This document shows, piece after piece, positions 15,602 to 23,609 of a DNA stretch of 64,000 nt. The first letter of the stretch is position 1. Each line of letters begins with the position of its first letter. The translations under genes were made by a program, and so were the position numbers. The notes beneath the pieces were generated by a model. The model ran no database searches and was not told the origin of the DNA. It saw only the letters and a list, made by a program, of their open reading frames with translations. The stretch comes from Streptomyces sp. NBC_01241 (GTDB lineage Bacteria; Actinomycetota; Actinomycetes; Streptomycetales; Streptomycetaceae), in NCBI RefSeq assembly GCF_041435435.1, contig NZ_CP108494.1:744001-808000 (forward strand), written 5' to 3'.

Positions 15602-16270
15602 GTGTCCGTATTCTCACTGGCGGCCGCGCCACAAGCGGTGAACGTGCTGGACGCAGGTTCACTGCTCGGAGCGTTCGGTGCGCTCGGCATCGCCGTCGTG
15701 CTCTTCGCCGAGACGGGACTGCTCGTCGGCTTCTTCCTGCCCGGCGATTCCCTGCTCTTCACGGCGGGCCTCCTCTGCGTGTCGGGCACCCACGGGCCGG
15801 TCGAGCTGTCGTTGCCGCAGGTGCTGATCGCCGCCGTGGCCGGCGCGCTGCTCGGCGCGCAGGCGGGATACTGGATCGGCCGCCGCGGTGGCCGGGCCCT
15901 GCTCGCCCGCAGCCGCGCCAAGCGGCTGCACGAGGGCGCCGCTCGCGCCGAGGAGCTGCTCGGCAGGTACGGCCACGCCCGGGCGATCGTGCTGGCCCGC
16001 TTCGTACCCGTCGTACGCACGGTGCTCAACCCGCTGGCCGGAGCGCTCAACATCCCGGCCGGGCTGTTCACGCTGTGGCAGATCGTCGGCGGGGTGGTCT
16101 GGACCGTGGGGCTGGTCCTCGCCGGGTACGGGCTGGGCTCCTCGGTGCCCAACGTCGACCGCTATCTGCTGCCGATCGTCGCTGTCGTGGTCGTGGTCTC
16201 CCTCATTCCCCTCGCCGCCGAACTGCTCCGCTCCCGCGGCCGGCGCACCGCAGAAGGAGACAACAGCTGA
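15602..16270 (+). CDS. DedA family membrane protein
   Basis: A 222-residue integral membrane protein. Signature segments: ETGLLVGFFLPGDSLLFTAG (about residues 40-59), AGYWIGRRGGRALL, and the arginine-containing motif ARFVPVVRTVLNPLAGALNI. DedA proteins move lipid carriers or phospholipids across the membrane; some are undecaprenyl-phosphate flippases. I chose GTG 15602 (MSVFSLAAAPQ) with GGGAG upstream rather than the longer frame from 15401, which would run through the operator and the BlaI gene. The stop overlaps the ATG of the first PAP2 gene. Confidence 0.9.
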   Translation: MSVFSLAAAPQAVNVLDAGSLLGAFGALGIAVVLFAETGLLVGFFLPGDSLLFTAGLLCVSGTHGPVELSLPQVLIAAVAGALLGAQAGYWIGRRGGRALLARSRAKRLHEGAARAEELLGRYGHARAIVLARFVPVVRTVLNPLAGALNIPAGLFTLWQIVGGVVWTVGLVLAGYGLGSSVPNVDRYLLPIVAVVVVVSLIPLAAELLRSRGRRTAEGDNS

Positions 16271-16872
16271 TGCCACTCGCCTCCACGGCCACCTCGATCG
16301 ACGGTGGCCTGTACACCTGGATCACCGAGCTGGCCCAGCGCTCCCCCGCCGCGCTGGATTCCGCGATCCGCGTCTGGTCGGATTACGGACTGGCCCTGTT
16401 CGCCCTGCTGATGGTCATGTCCTGGTGGCGCTCGCGCTCCTCGGGCCCCGCCCGTACCGCCATGGCGCTCTGCACCCCGCTCGTCGTGGTGGCCGCTTAC
16501 ATCGTCAACGATCTCGTGAAGTCGGCGTTCCATGAACAGCGGCCGTGCCAGACCCTGCATGTCGTCACGGTGGAGGCCTGTCCGGCGCTCGGTGACTGGT
16601 CCTTCCCCAGCAACCACGCCGCCATCGCGGCGGCCGCCGCGATGGCCATCTGGCTGACCGATCGCAGACTCGGGGCGATCGCGGTGCCCGCCGCTCTGCT
16701 GATGGCGGCGTCCCGGGTGTGGATCGGTGTGCACTACCCCCACGATGTACTGATCGGGCTGGTCACGGGCGCGCTCGTCGCCTGGCCGTTGACGATCGCG
16801 GCGCGGCGCTGCGCCCCGGTGGTGGTCCGGCTGCGCGAAAGCCCACTGCGTCCCCTGGTGGCGAACCGGTGA
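16270..16872 (+). CDS. PAP2 family membrane phosphatase (first of two)
   Basis: A 200-residue multi-pass membrane phosphatase. The three PAP2 motifs are complete: KSAFHEQRP (about residues 84-92), DWSFPSNHAAIA and SRVWIGVHYPHDV with the nucleophilic His. The family removes phosphate from lipid pyrophosphates or phosphatidate; with DedA next door, undecaprenyl pyrophosphate recycling is a reasonable inference. ATG 16270 shares one base with the DedA stop. An acidic-to-polar insert holding two Cys (RPCQTLHVVTVEACPAL) between motifs 1 and 2 would face outside and could form a disulfide. Confidence 0.9.
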   Translation: MPLASTATSIDGGLYTWITELAQRSPAALDSAIRVWSDYGLALFALLMVMSWWRSRSSGPARTAMALCTPLVVVAAYIVNDLVKSAFHEQRPCQTLHVVTVEACPALGDWSFPSNHAAIAAAAAMAIWLTDRRLGAIAVPAALLMAASRVWIGVHYPHDVLIGLVTGALVAWPLTIAARRCAPVVVRLRESPLRPLVANR

Positions 16873-17573
16873 CCGAGGGCGCTTCGACGCTCGCGCGCGG
16901 CCGGTCCGGACCCATGGGCTTACGGCTCCGTGCACCGCTGGGAGCCGTTCTTGTCGGGCTGCTCGGACTCGTCGGGCTGGCGGCTCTCGTCCTGACCGCC
17001 CGGCACGGCTCCCCGCCCGCCCTGGACCGGGCCGCCCATGACTGGTCGCTGCGGCACCGGCCGTCGGGCCTCGTGGCGGCCGCTCGGGCCGTCACGGCGA
17101 CCGGCACCGGAGTGTTTCCGTACGCGGCGGCGGTGATCGCCGGGCTGATCGCGGGCCGTGGCACCCGTCGGCGGCTGGAGTACGCGGTGGGCGCCCTGGC
17201 CTTCCTGCTGCTCGCACAGGGTGTCCGCTACGGTCTCATGGAGCTGATCGCCCGGCCCCGCCCACCGCTGGGCGACTGGGCCACGCATGCCTCCGGCTTC
17301 GCCTTCCCCTCCGGGCACGCGACGACGTCCGCGCTGATGGCCGGCCTGCTGCTCACGGCCATCGGTCTCCGGACGCGCGGCAGGACGGGGCCGCGTTCTC
17401 TCCGTACCGCCGTCGCCGCCCTGGTGATCTGCTGGGCGGCGGCCGTCGGCCTGAGCCGGATCCTGTTGGGGGTGCACTGGGCGACGGATGTGCTCGCCGG
17501 ATGGCTGTTCGCCGCGGTCTGGGTGGGGCTCGGGACCGCGCTGATACGGAAGGCACTGCCGCTCCCGCAGTGA
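16869..17573 (+). CDS. PAP2 family membrane phosphatase (second of two)
   Basis: A 234-residue membrane phosphatase of a different PAP2 branch. Motifs: ELIARPRPP, FAFPSGHATTSALMAG and SRILLGVHWATDVLAGW, all key residues present. An N-terminal membrane helix (LGAVLVGLLGLVGLAALVLT) precedes the family core. GTG start overlaps the previous stop (GTGA), so the two phosphatases are coupled. Two non-identical paralogues side by side may act on different lipids or at different membrane faces. Confidence 0.9.
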   Translation: MTEGASTLARGRSGPMGLRLRAPLGAVLVGLLGLVGLAALVLTARHGSPPALDRAAHDWSLRHRPSGLVAAARAVTATGTGVFPYAAAVIAGLIAGRGTRRRLEYAVGALAFLLLAQGVRYGLMELIARPRPPLGDWATHASGFAFPSGHATTSALMAGLLLTAIGLRTRGRTGPRSLRTAVAALVICWAAAVGLSRILLGVHWATDVLAGWLFAAVWVGLGTALIRKALPLPQ

Positions 17574-17612
17574 CCGGTCCGTTCAGGTCCACCCTCATCG
17601 AGGTCCCGTGCG

Positions 17613-18716
17613 ATGCCCCTCATGTCTCCCCTGCGTGCCGCCCGTGTCGTCCGTCCGCCGGTGGTGCCGCGTGTGCTCTCGCTCCTCCAACGCCGGCTGA
17701 CCTGGGTGACGGTGACCGCATACGCGGCGGCCGCGCTCCTGCCGGGGGCAGGACTGGCCCTGCGGCGGATTCACCTCGCCGCGGTGCCCGTCCCCGGAGG
17801 CGCCCGTACGCAGCTCACCCTGCCGTCGCTCCTGCTGGCCCATCTGCTCTTCACCGCGGCGTTACGGGTGCCTGCCGGGGAGCTGCCGCGGCTCGTCCGC
17901 CGGCCGTTGTCACTGCTGGTGGGAACGGCCGCCAACACACTCATTCCGCTGGCCCTGCTGCCCTGTCTCGCCGCGGTGCTGGGGCGACTCCCCGATACGG
18001 ACGGCTGCAGCGGGCTGATCACCGGGCTCGCGCTCGTGGGAGCCATGCCGGTCGCGGCAGGTGCCACGGTCTGGGGCGGCCGGGCAGGCGGCAACCACTC
18101 ACTGGTCGTGGGGATCGTGCTCGCCTCCACGCTGCTCAGTCCGCTGACCATCCCGCTGATGCTCTCGGTGGCCTCGACGGTGACGCGTGGCCACTACGCC
18201 CACGATCTGTCGCGCATGGCCGCGACGGACGGCGGAGCGTTCGCAGTGATCAGCGTCGTCGTGCCGTGCGTCGCCGGTCTGGCCGTCCAACGGATGACGC
18301 CCCGCCACGTACTCGAACGGCATTTGCCGTGGCTGGGGCTGCTCGGACTCGTCGACGCGGTGCTGCTCACGTACAGCAACGCCTGCGGGGCGCTCGGCGG
18401 CTTTCTGTTCCACCCGCGGCCCGCGCTGCTGGTCGCGGCCGTCGTCGTGGCCGGGGCGCTGTGCGCGGCTTCCTTCGTGATCGGCTGGTGTCTGGCCCGT
18501 ACGGTACGGGCCGACCGCGCGGACACCGTGGCGATCACGCTCAGCTGCGGAATGAACAACAGCAGCGCCGGTGCGGTGCTGGCGGCGACCAATCTGCCCA
18601 GCAGCCCACAGGTGCTCCTGCCGGTTCTCGCGTACAGCCTGTTGCAGAAGTGCGGGGCGGGGCTGGCGGACTCGGTGCTGCGCCGCGGGGCAGACCCGCC
18701 CCGTCAGGCCTTGTGA
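17613..18716 (+). CDS. Bile acid:sodium symporter (BASS) family transporter
   Basis: A 367-residue membrane protein with about nine to ten hydrophobic segments. The arrangement LALVGAMPVAAGATVWGGRA followed by GNHSLVVGIVLASTLLSPLT, and the late LSCGMNNSSAGAVLAATNLP, match the two broken-helix Na+-binding repeats of the BASS superfamily. Substrate unknown; relatives carry organic anions. It follows the second PAP2 gene by 39 bp, same strand, so likely operonic with DedA and the PAP2 pair. Its 3' end overlaps the convergent DUF6191 pseudogene by 13 bp. Confidence 0.78.
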   Translation: MPLMSPLRAARVVRPPVVPRVLSLLQRRLTWVTVTAYAAAALLPGAGLALRRIHLAAVPVPGGARTQLTLPSLLLAHLLFTAALRVPAGELPRLVRRPLSLLVGTAANTLIPLALLPCLAAVLGRLPDTDGCSGLITGLALVGAMPVAAGATVWGGRAGGNHSLVVGIVLASTLLSPLTIPLMLSVASTVTRGHYAHDLSRMAATDGGAFAVISVVVPCVAGLAVQRMTPRHVLERHLPWLGLLGLVDAVLLTYSNACGALGGFLFHPRPALLVAAVVVAGALCAASFVIGWCLARTVRADRADTVAITLSCGMNNSSAGAVLAATNLPSSPQVLLPVLAYSLLQKCGAGLADSVLRRGADPPRQAL

Positions 18717-19025
18717 GCGGGCAGACGGATGACGGCGTGGCCGCGCCGTCGAGGTCGACGGTGGACCGGTGGGGCGGGGCGCCGTCCTCCTCGTCGTCGC
18801 GCAGCAGCAGGGCGCTCCGGTGCTCCTTGAGCTCGCTCTGCTTGCCGGGCGAGAAGGTCCCGTGCAATTGCTCGGACCCGGTCGCCGACACCTGGCCCTG
18901 GCGGGCGCTGTTGCGCCACGGCAGCAGACCCGCCCGACCCGCCCGCAGCATCAGCTGATCGAGGAGGGCGACGAAGGTCAGCCCGATCACGAGTCCGGCA
19001 GCGTCATCAGCGCGACGAATTCCAT
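18704..19025 (-). pseudogene. DUF6191 family gene with two frameshifts
   Basis: Expected protein pieces lie in three frames. ATG 19025 gives MEFVALMTLPDS and a stop; a one-base shift near 18995 enters a frame with VIGLTFVALLDQLMLRAGRA, then GLLPWRNSARQGQVSATG and QSELKEHRSALLLRDDEEDG; a second shift after STVDLD near 18745 recovers the ending HAVIRLPAHKA. This is the DUF6191 layout (membrane helix then conserved polar tail). Without the corrections only a GTG-started (18990), wrongly tailed product is possible. Sequencing error at two sites is the alternative. Confidence 0.65.
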
Positions 19026-19085
19026 CCGTACAGACTTACACCGAACGGCAATTGGGTGGCGGCGTCGCGCATCCGTCGCGAGAAC

Positions 19086-19126
19086 GACCGTGCGGGCCGT
19101 CGCGCAGTGCGACGGCCCGCACGGTC
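19086..19126. terminator. Strong hairpin terminator
   Basis: A perfect 18-bp stem (GACCGTGCGGGCCGTCGC and its complement) with loop GCAGT, 23 bp beyond the alcohol dehydrogenase stop on the minus strand. Confidence 0.8.
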
Positions 19127-19148
19127 CTGGCGGGTGAGGCCCCGGAGG

Positions 19149-20189
19149 TCAGCCGTTGGGGAGGATGACCGCGCGGCCGTTGATCTTGCCGTGGTGCAGC
19201 CGCTCGTAGGCCAGCGGCGCCTCGTCCAGCGTGTAGGTCTCGACGTGCACCTCGACCGATCCCGCGCGGGCCAGGTCGAGCACCTCGGCGAGTTCGGAGC
19301 GCGATCCCCAGTACGGGGAGGTCACCGTCGTGTTGTACGGCAGGGAGCCGAAGCCCACCGGCAGCGCGCCGCCGCCGATGCCGACGATCGTGACGTCCGA
19401 GTCGATGGCGGCCGCGGCCCCGGCCGTGACGACGGTCGGCGGTGCTCCGACGAAGTCGAGGACGACCTGCGCGCCGACGCCACGGGTCAGCTCGCGTACC
19501 TTCGCCGCCGCGTGCTCGTCGGAGAGCACGGTCTCGTGGGCGCCGACGGTGCGGGCCAGGGCGAGCTTGTCTTCCGAGACGTCCAGGGCGATGACCCGGA
19601 CGGCCGTCATGGCGCGCAGCAGTTGGATAGCGACGTGGCCGAGGCCGCCCGTGCCGATGACGACGGCGGTGGCACCGGGTACCAGCTTGGGCAGGGACCG
19701 CTTGATCGCGTGGTACGGGGTCAGGCCTGCGTCGGTGAGCGGTACGGCCTGGACCGGGTCGAGGCCGCCGAGCGGAAGCAGGTGGCGCGGGTCATCGACG
19801 ATCATGTACTCGGCCATGGCACCGGGCGACCCCAGTCCGGGCGGGGTGATGCCCAGTTCCTTGGCCCGAAGGCAGTAGTTCTCCTTGCCCTCGGCGCACT
19901 TGACGCACGTACCGCAGCCCCAGGGGCCATAGACCGCGACGGGCTCGCCGATCGAGAGGCCGCTCACTCCGTCGCCGAGCGCCGCGACGGTGCCCACGCC
20001 CTCGTGGCCGAGAGTGAGCGGCAGCGGGAAGGGGATCTGCTCGGCGGGCCAGCTCATCACGGCGATGTCGGAGTGGCAGACACCTGCGGCGGTGACCTTG
20101 AGCAGCACCTGGCCGGGGCCGGGCTCCGGGTCGGGCACGGTGACGACCTCGGGTGCCGCGCCGACGGTGCGGTACTGAACGGCCTTCAT
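19149..20189 (-). CDS. Zinc-dependent NAD(P)-alcohol dehydrogenase (MDR family)
   Basis: A 346-residue medium-chain dehydrogenase. Catalytic zinc ligands: Cys in AAGVCHSDIAV, His/Glu in LTLGHEGVG; structural zinc cysteines in GPWGCGTCVKCAEGKENYC. Rossmann loop VVIGTGGLGHVAIQLLRA near residue 170. It oxidises alcohols or reduces aldehydes in the cytoplasm. Last gene of a tetR-SDR-adh operon (57 bp after the SDR, GGAG ribosome binding site), so probably used with that SDR in one substrate's breakdown or detoxification. Specificity for NAD versus NADP cannot be fixed by eye. Confidence 0.92.
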   Translation of the reverse strand: MKAVQYRTVGAAPEVVTVPDPEPGPGQVLLKVTAAGVCHSDIAVMSWPAEQIPFPLPLTLGHEGVGTVAALGDGVSGLSIGEPVAVYGPWGCGTCVKCAEGKENYCLRAKELGITPPGLGSPGAMAEYMIVDDPRHLLPLGGLDPVQAVPLTDAGLTPYHAIKRSLPKLVPGATAVVIGTGGLGHVAIQLLRAMTAVRVIALDVSEDKLALARTVGAHETVLSDEHAAAKVRELTRGVGAQVVLDFVGAPPTVVTAGAAAAIDSDVTIVGIGGGALPVGFGSLPYNTTVTSPYWGSRSELAEVLDLARAGSVEVHVETYTLDEAPLAYERLHHGKINGRAVILPNG

Positions 20190-20246
20190 GGGGTCTCCTG
20201 ACTCTTTGTGTTTCTCTGCTTGCCCCCGTTACCGCCTGTCCGTCGC

Positions 20247-21020
20247 TCACGGAGCGGAGTAGCCGCCGTCCACCAGGTGGTAGCTGCCGTGGATGAAGGA
20301 GGCGCGGTCGGAGAGCAGGAAGGCGGCGAGTTCGGCGACTTCCTGGGCCGTGCCGAGGCGTCCGGCCGGGTGCAGCGAGATGAGGTGGTCGCGGGCCGGG
20401 CCGTCCGTGTCACGCAGCAGCGGTGTGTCGATGAAGCCGGGGCCGACGGCGTTGATCCGGACGTTCTGTGCCGCGTATTCGAGGGCGGCGGTCTTGGTGA
20501 GGCCGACGACACCGTGCTTGGCGGCCACGTACGCGGGCGATCCGGCGAAGCCGTTGGTGCCGAGGATCGACGACATGTTGACGACGGCGCCGCCGCCCGC
20601 CGCGACGATCGCGGGGAGTTCGTAGCGCATCGAGTGGAAGACGCCGCTGAGGTTGGTGGCGACGACCCGGTTCCAGTCCTCGATGGCGTACTCACCGGTG
20701 GTGTTGCTCGGACCGCCGATGCCCGCGTTGTTGACGGCGAGGTGCAGGGCGCCGAACGTGTCGACGGTGAAGCGGACGCCCGCTTCGACGGACACGGGGT
20801 CGGTCACGTCCATGGCGACTGCGACGGCCTTGGCGCCGGCGCTCTCCAGTTCGGCGACGGCCTTGCGGGCGTTGGCCTCGTCGTAGTCGGCCACGACGAC
20901 GGACGCGCCGCCTGCGGCCAGCCGGTGGACCAGGGCCAGGCCGATGCCGGAGGCGCCGCCCGTGACGAGGGCGGTCCGGCCGGCGAACTCCTGGTCGGCC
21001 GGGGTGAGGGGGGTGCTCAT
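20247..21020 (-). CDS. Short-chain dehydrogenase/reductase (SDR)
   Basis: A 257-residue classical SDR. Cofactor loop TGGASGIGLALVHRL near residue 20; NNAGIGGPSNTTG; catalytic Ser in VVNMSSILGTNGF and Tyr-x3-Lys in PAYVAAKHG; C-terminal GSYHLVDGGYSAP. An Asp after the second strand (VVVADYDEANA) suggests NAD preference. I took ATG 21020, which overlaps the TetR stop (ATGA), rather than the much longer frame reaching 21881 that runs antisense through tetR. Middle gene of the tetR-SDR-adh operon. Confidence 0.92.
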   Translation of the reverse strand: MSTPLTPADQEFAGRTALVTGGASGIGLALVHRLAAGGASVVVADYDEANARKAVAELESAGAKAVAVAMDVTDPVSVEAGVRFTVDTFGALHLAVNNAGIGGPSNTTGEYAIEDWNRVVATNLSGVFHSMRYELPAIVAAGGGAVVNMSSILGTNGFAGSPAYVAAKHGVVGLTKTAALEYAAQNVRINAVGPGFIDTPLLRDTDGPARDHLISLHPAGRLGTAQEVAELAAFLLSDRASFIHGSYHLVDGGYSAP

Positions 21021-21688
21021 GAGCGTGCGTTTCCTTCCGTGGTGCGGTGCGGCGCCGGCCCGGCGGGAAGCTGCGTGAGCAGGTCGCCGGAGAGGGCGTC
21101 GAAGGCCTGCGCGACCAGTCGGGGCAGGCCTTCCGGCTGCCCGCCGCGGACCCAGGCCGCCTGGGCGGCGAGGAGTGCTCCGGCGCCCGCGGCGACCGTG
21201 ACGGCGGGGCGGATGTCCAGCCGCGGGTCGACTCCGAGCCGGTTCGCGACGATGACGATCGAGTCCTCCTGCGCGTCCACCCGGATGTGGTGGAACGCGG
21301 CGTAGAGGGTCGGTTCCTGCTCGGCGAGAACCAGCACGTCGAAGATCCGGGCGCGCCGGTGCCAGGCCTGCGCGTCGGGGTCGTCCAGCCAGTCGAGGAC
21401 GGCGAGCCGGTAGGCGGTGAGCGGGGGCTCGTCGGCGGGGCGGGCGCGCAGGGCGTCGTTGATCCGGTCGCCGTCGCCCCGGATCGAGTCCAGGACGGCG
21501 GCTTCCTTGCTCGTGAAGTACCGGCTGAAGGTCCGCCGGTCGACGTCCGCGCGTTCCGCGATCTCCTCGACCGTCACATTCTTCAGGCCCCGGTCGAGCA
21601 CGAGCTCGAACGCGGCCTGCGCCAGTGCGTCCCGGGTCCTGCGGGCCTTGCGGCTCCGTCGCTCCGGGGTCTTCCGTTCCGGATTCAT
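21017..21688 (-). CDS. TetR family transcriptional regulator
   Basis: A 223-residue regulator with an N-terminal basic arm and HTH: RDALAQAAFELVLDRGLKNV followed by TVEEIAERADVDRRTFSRYF. The C-terminal ligand domain is typical in size. Start ATG 21688 (MNPERKTPERR) is preferred over the upstream in-frame ATGs because those would place the palindromic operator inside the gene. It is the first gene of its operon and coupled to the SDR by ATGA, so autoregulation with a ligand from the SDR/ADH pathway is likely (inference). Confidence 0.88.
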   Translation of the reverse strand: MNPERKTPERRSRKARRTRDALAQAAFELVLDRGLKNVTVEEIAERADVDRRTFSRYFTSKEAAVLDSIRGDGDRINDALRARPADEPPLTAYRLAVLDWLDDPDAQAWHRRARIFDVLVLAEQEPTLYAAFHHIRVDAQEDSIVIVANRLGVDPRLDIRPAVTVAAGAGALLAAQAAWVRGGQPEGLPRLVAQAFDALSGDLLTQLPAGPAPHRTTEGNARS

Positions 21689-21707
21689 AAGTGCACCGTA
21701 CACCCAA

Positions 21708-21743
21708 AATGTCCCGCCGCGACAAAAGTCCCGATGGGACATT
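21708..21743. promoter_or_regulatory. Probable TetR operator
   Basis: An outer inverted repeat AATGTCCC / GGGACATT spans 36 bp just upstream of tetR. Inside are two overlapping shorter palindromes, TGTCCCGCCGCGACA and GTCCCGATGGGAC. This is typical of TetR sites that accept two dimers. Confidence 0.65.
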
Positions 21744-21787
21744 GGATCGGCGGGGCGTCGGATCCGCGGGGCATCGGATCGGTGGTG

Positions 21788-22043
21788 CATCACCAGGGCC
21801 GTGACGAAGCGTTCGACGTCCCCGGTCTGGGCGGAGAAGGCGTTGTGCCGGGCGAGGCATCCCCCAGGGCGTCGGCCACACCGGTCAGGGTCGGCTCACG
21901 AATGGCCGCTTCCCGAAACACCCCGAGCGCGGCGAGGCCCTTGCCCTGGACGTCCCCGAAGATCACCCGGGTGCCGTAGGGCGACTGGACGACCTCGTAG
22001 ATGTCGCCGCCGACCAGGCGGTCCTCCTCGATCGGCGAAGCCG
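21788..22043 (-). pseudogene. Fragment of a PP2C/SpoIIE phosphatase
   Basis: The minus strand encodes EEDRLVGGDIYEVVQSPYGT, then RVIFGDVQGKGLAALGVFRE and EPTLTGVADALG, matching the metal-binding core (GGD, GDVxGKG) of streptomycete PP2C phosphatases. About ten expected residues are missing after GKGLAA, and the frame shifts after VADAL, where HNAFSAQTGDVERFVTALV continues in another frame. Both ends are lost. It is a decayed remnant. Confidence 0.65.
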
Positions 22044-22202
22044 GCCGCCTCCCCCGCGTCCGTACCCGGGAGCGTCACTCCTCGCGTCGCCGGCCGGCGC
22101 CGGAACCCGATCGTCACAGCCCATTTCTCCCGGGACCGCCGGCCCCGCGCCGGCGTTCCCGGGACAGTCCAGCCGGGTCGCGGGGGCCCCTGTCGTCTTT
22201 CG

Positions 22203-22487
22203 TCAAGCGAGGCGTGGGGTTCGGGGTGCGTAGAAGGTGCCGTCGCGGAGCATCGCGAACAGCACGCCGAGGGTGATGGCGCCACCGGGTCCGGCGAGGC
22301 CGGCGGCGTCGGCCCGGTCCGCGGCCTCGGTCGGGTCCGGGACCGCGCCCCAGGGCGCCACGTCCGCCGGGTAGCGCAGGACGCGGCCGCGGTGCTCGGC
22401 GAAGTGGGCGTGCGGACCGGTCAGCACGGCGCGGACCGGGTTGTCCAGCGGGTGCGCGTCACCGGCGGCGGCACGCGGAGCACTCAC
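22203..22487 (-). pseudogene. Truncated GNAT-type N-terminus fused to unrelated tail
   Basis: GTG 22487 overlaps the stop of the MDR oxidoreductase (GTGA), so it was once translated with it. The first 70 codons (HPLDNPVRAVLTGPHAHFAE, then RRGRVLRYPADVAPW-like) resemble the start of a streptomycete GNAT acetyltransferase. The frame then changes character to GVLFAMLRDGTFYAPRTPRL and stops, resembling a transposase C-terminus. No acetyl-CoA-binding motif is left. A 94-residue product is possible but probably non-functional. Confidence 0.5.
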
Positions 22488-23404
22488 GCGTCCACCTCGA
22501 TCACTGTCTTCCCGCGCGCGTGTCCGCTCTCCACGGAACGCAGTGCTTCTGCCGCCCCGGAGAGCGGGAAGGTCGCGGTCACATGCGTCCGCAGAACTCC
22601 GGCGACGACGAGGTTCGCCACCTCGTCGAGGACAGCCGCGGTACGGGCGCGGGCGACGGCCGCCCCGCCGAGCTCCACCGCCAGGGGCTTGCCCCCGGCA
22701 CTGATCAGCGTCGCCGGGTCGGCGAGGAGCGGGGCCACGCTCCTGAGGGTGTCGCCGCCGACCAGGTCGAAGATCGCGTCGACGCCGTCGGGCGCCGCCG
22801 CCCGCACCCGGTCGGCGAGACCCGGGCCGGATTCGACGTGCACCGCGCCGAGCGACTCGACGAAGTCCTTCTTGGCCGCGCTCGCGGCGGCGATGACATG
22901 GACACCGGCGTGGCGGGCGAGCTGGACCGCGAAGACACCGACCCCGCCTCCGGCCCCGGTGATCAGCAGGGTCGAGCCGGGGGCTGGATCGAGCTGGCGC
23001 ACACCGTCGTACGCGGTGGCAGCGGCGACCGGCAGCACAGCCGCGTCGGCGAACGACAGACCGGCCGGCTTGTGCGCGGTCACGGCGACGGGAAGCAGTG
23101 TGTACTCGGCGTAGCCGCCGGTCACCGGGTTGCCGAAGACCTCGTCCCCGACCGCGAATCCTTCGACGTCCGGGCCCACGCCCTCGACGACTCCGGCCGC
23201 CTCGCTGCCGAACACGGTGGGAAACGGCTGGGGCTCGCTGCCGGGCCTGATGTACCCCGTACGCAGCTTCCAGTCGACCGGGTTGACCCCGGCCGCCCGG
23301 ACGGCGACGAGCAGTTCGCCGGGACCGGGCACCGGCACATCCTGTTCGACGAGGGCCTCGACCTCCGGTCCGCCGTTGCGGGTGAACACGTACGCCTTGG
23401 GCAT
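22484..23404 (-). CDS. NADP-dependent quinone oxidoreductase-like MDR enzyme
   Basis: A 306-residue zinc-free medium-chain reductase. Motifs: AAGVNPVDWKLRTGYIR, FPTVFGSEAAGVVEGVG, the nucleotide loop LLITGAGGGVGVFAVQLARH and a C-terminal GHARGKTVIEVDA. No Cys/His zinc ligands are present, which sets it apart from the alcohol dehydrogenase at 19149. Start MPKAYVFTRNGG (ATG 23404) has GAGAGGAAG in front; the longer frame lacks a ribosome binding site. It probably reduces quinones or enones using NADPH. Confidence 0.9.
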   Translation of the reverse strand: MPKAYVFTRNGGPEVEALVEQDVPVPGPGELLVAVRAAGVNPVDWKLRTGYIRPGSEPQPFPTVFGSEAAGVVEGVGPDVEGFAVGDEVFGNPVTGGYAEYTLLPVAVTAHKPAGLSFADAAVLPVAAATAYDGVRQLDPAPGSTLLITGAGGGVGVFAVQLARHAGVHVIAAASAAKKDFVESLGAVHVESGPGLADRVRAAAPDGVDAIFDLVGGDTLRSVAPLLADPATLISAGGKPLAVELGGAAVARARTAAVLDEVANLVVAGVLRTHVTATFPLSGAAEALRSVESGHARGKTVIEVDA

Positions 23405-23609
23405 GAGCTTCCTCTCTCCCGGTTGATGTTTCCTGGCGGTGACCGTGCACGGCACCCGGGCCGGTCACCGCTCGCCACAGCAGCAGAAAGGCGCCTTCGC
23501 GTGCGTGTATTCCCGTAACGCCGGGGTGTTCATCGGTCCGCAATACTCGCCGTGACGACCTCCGTGCCGTCTCGCGCGCCCCCCGCTTCTCCCACTTCTC
23601 CCACGCTGT

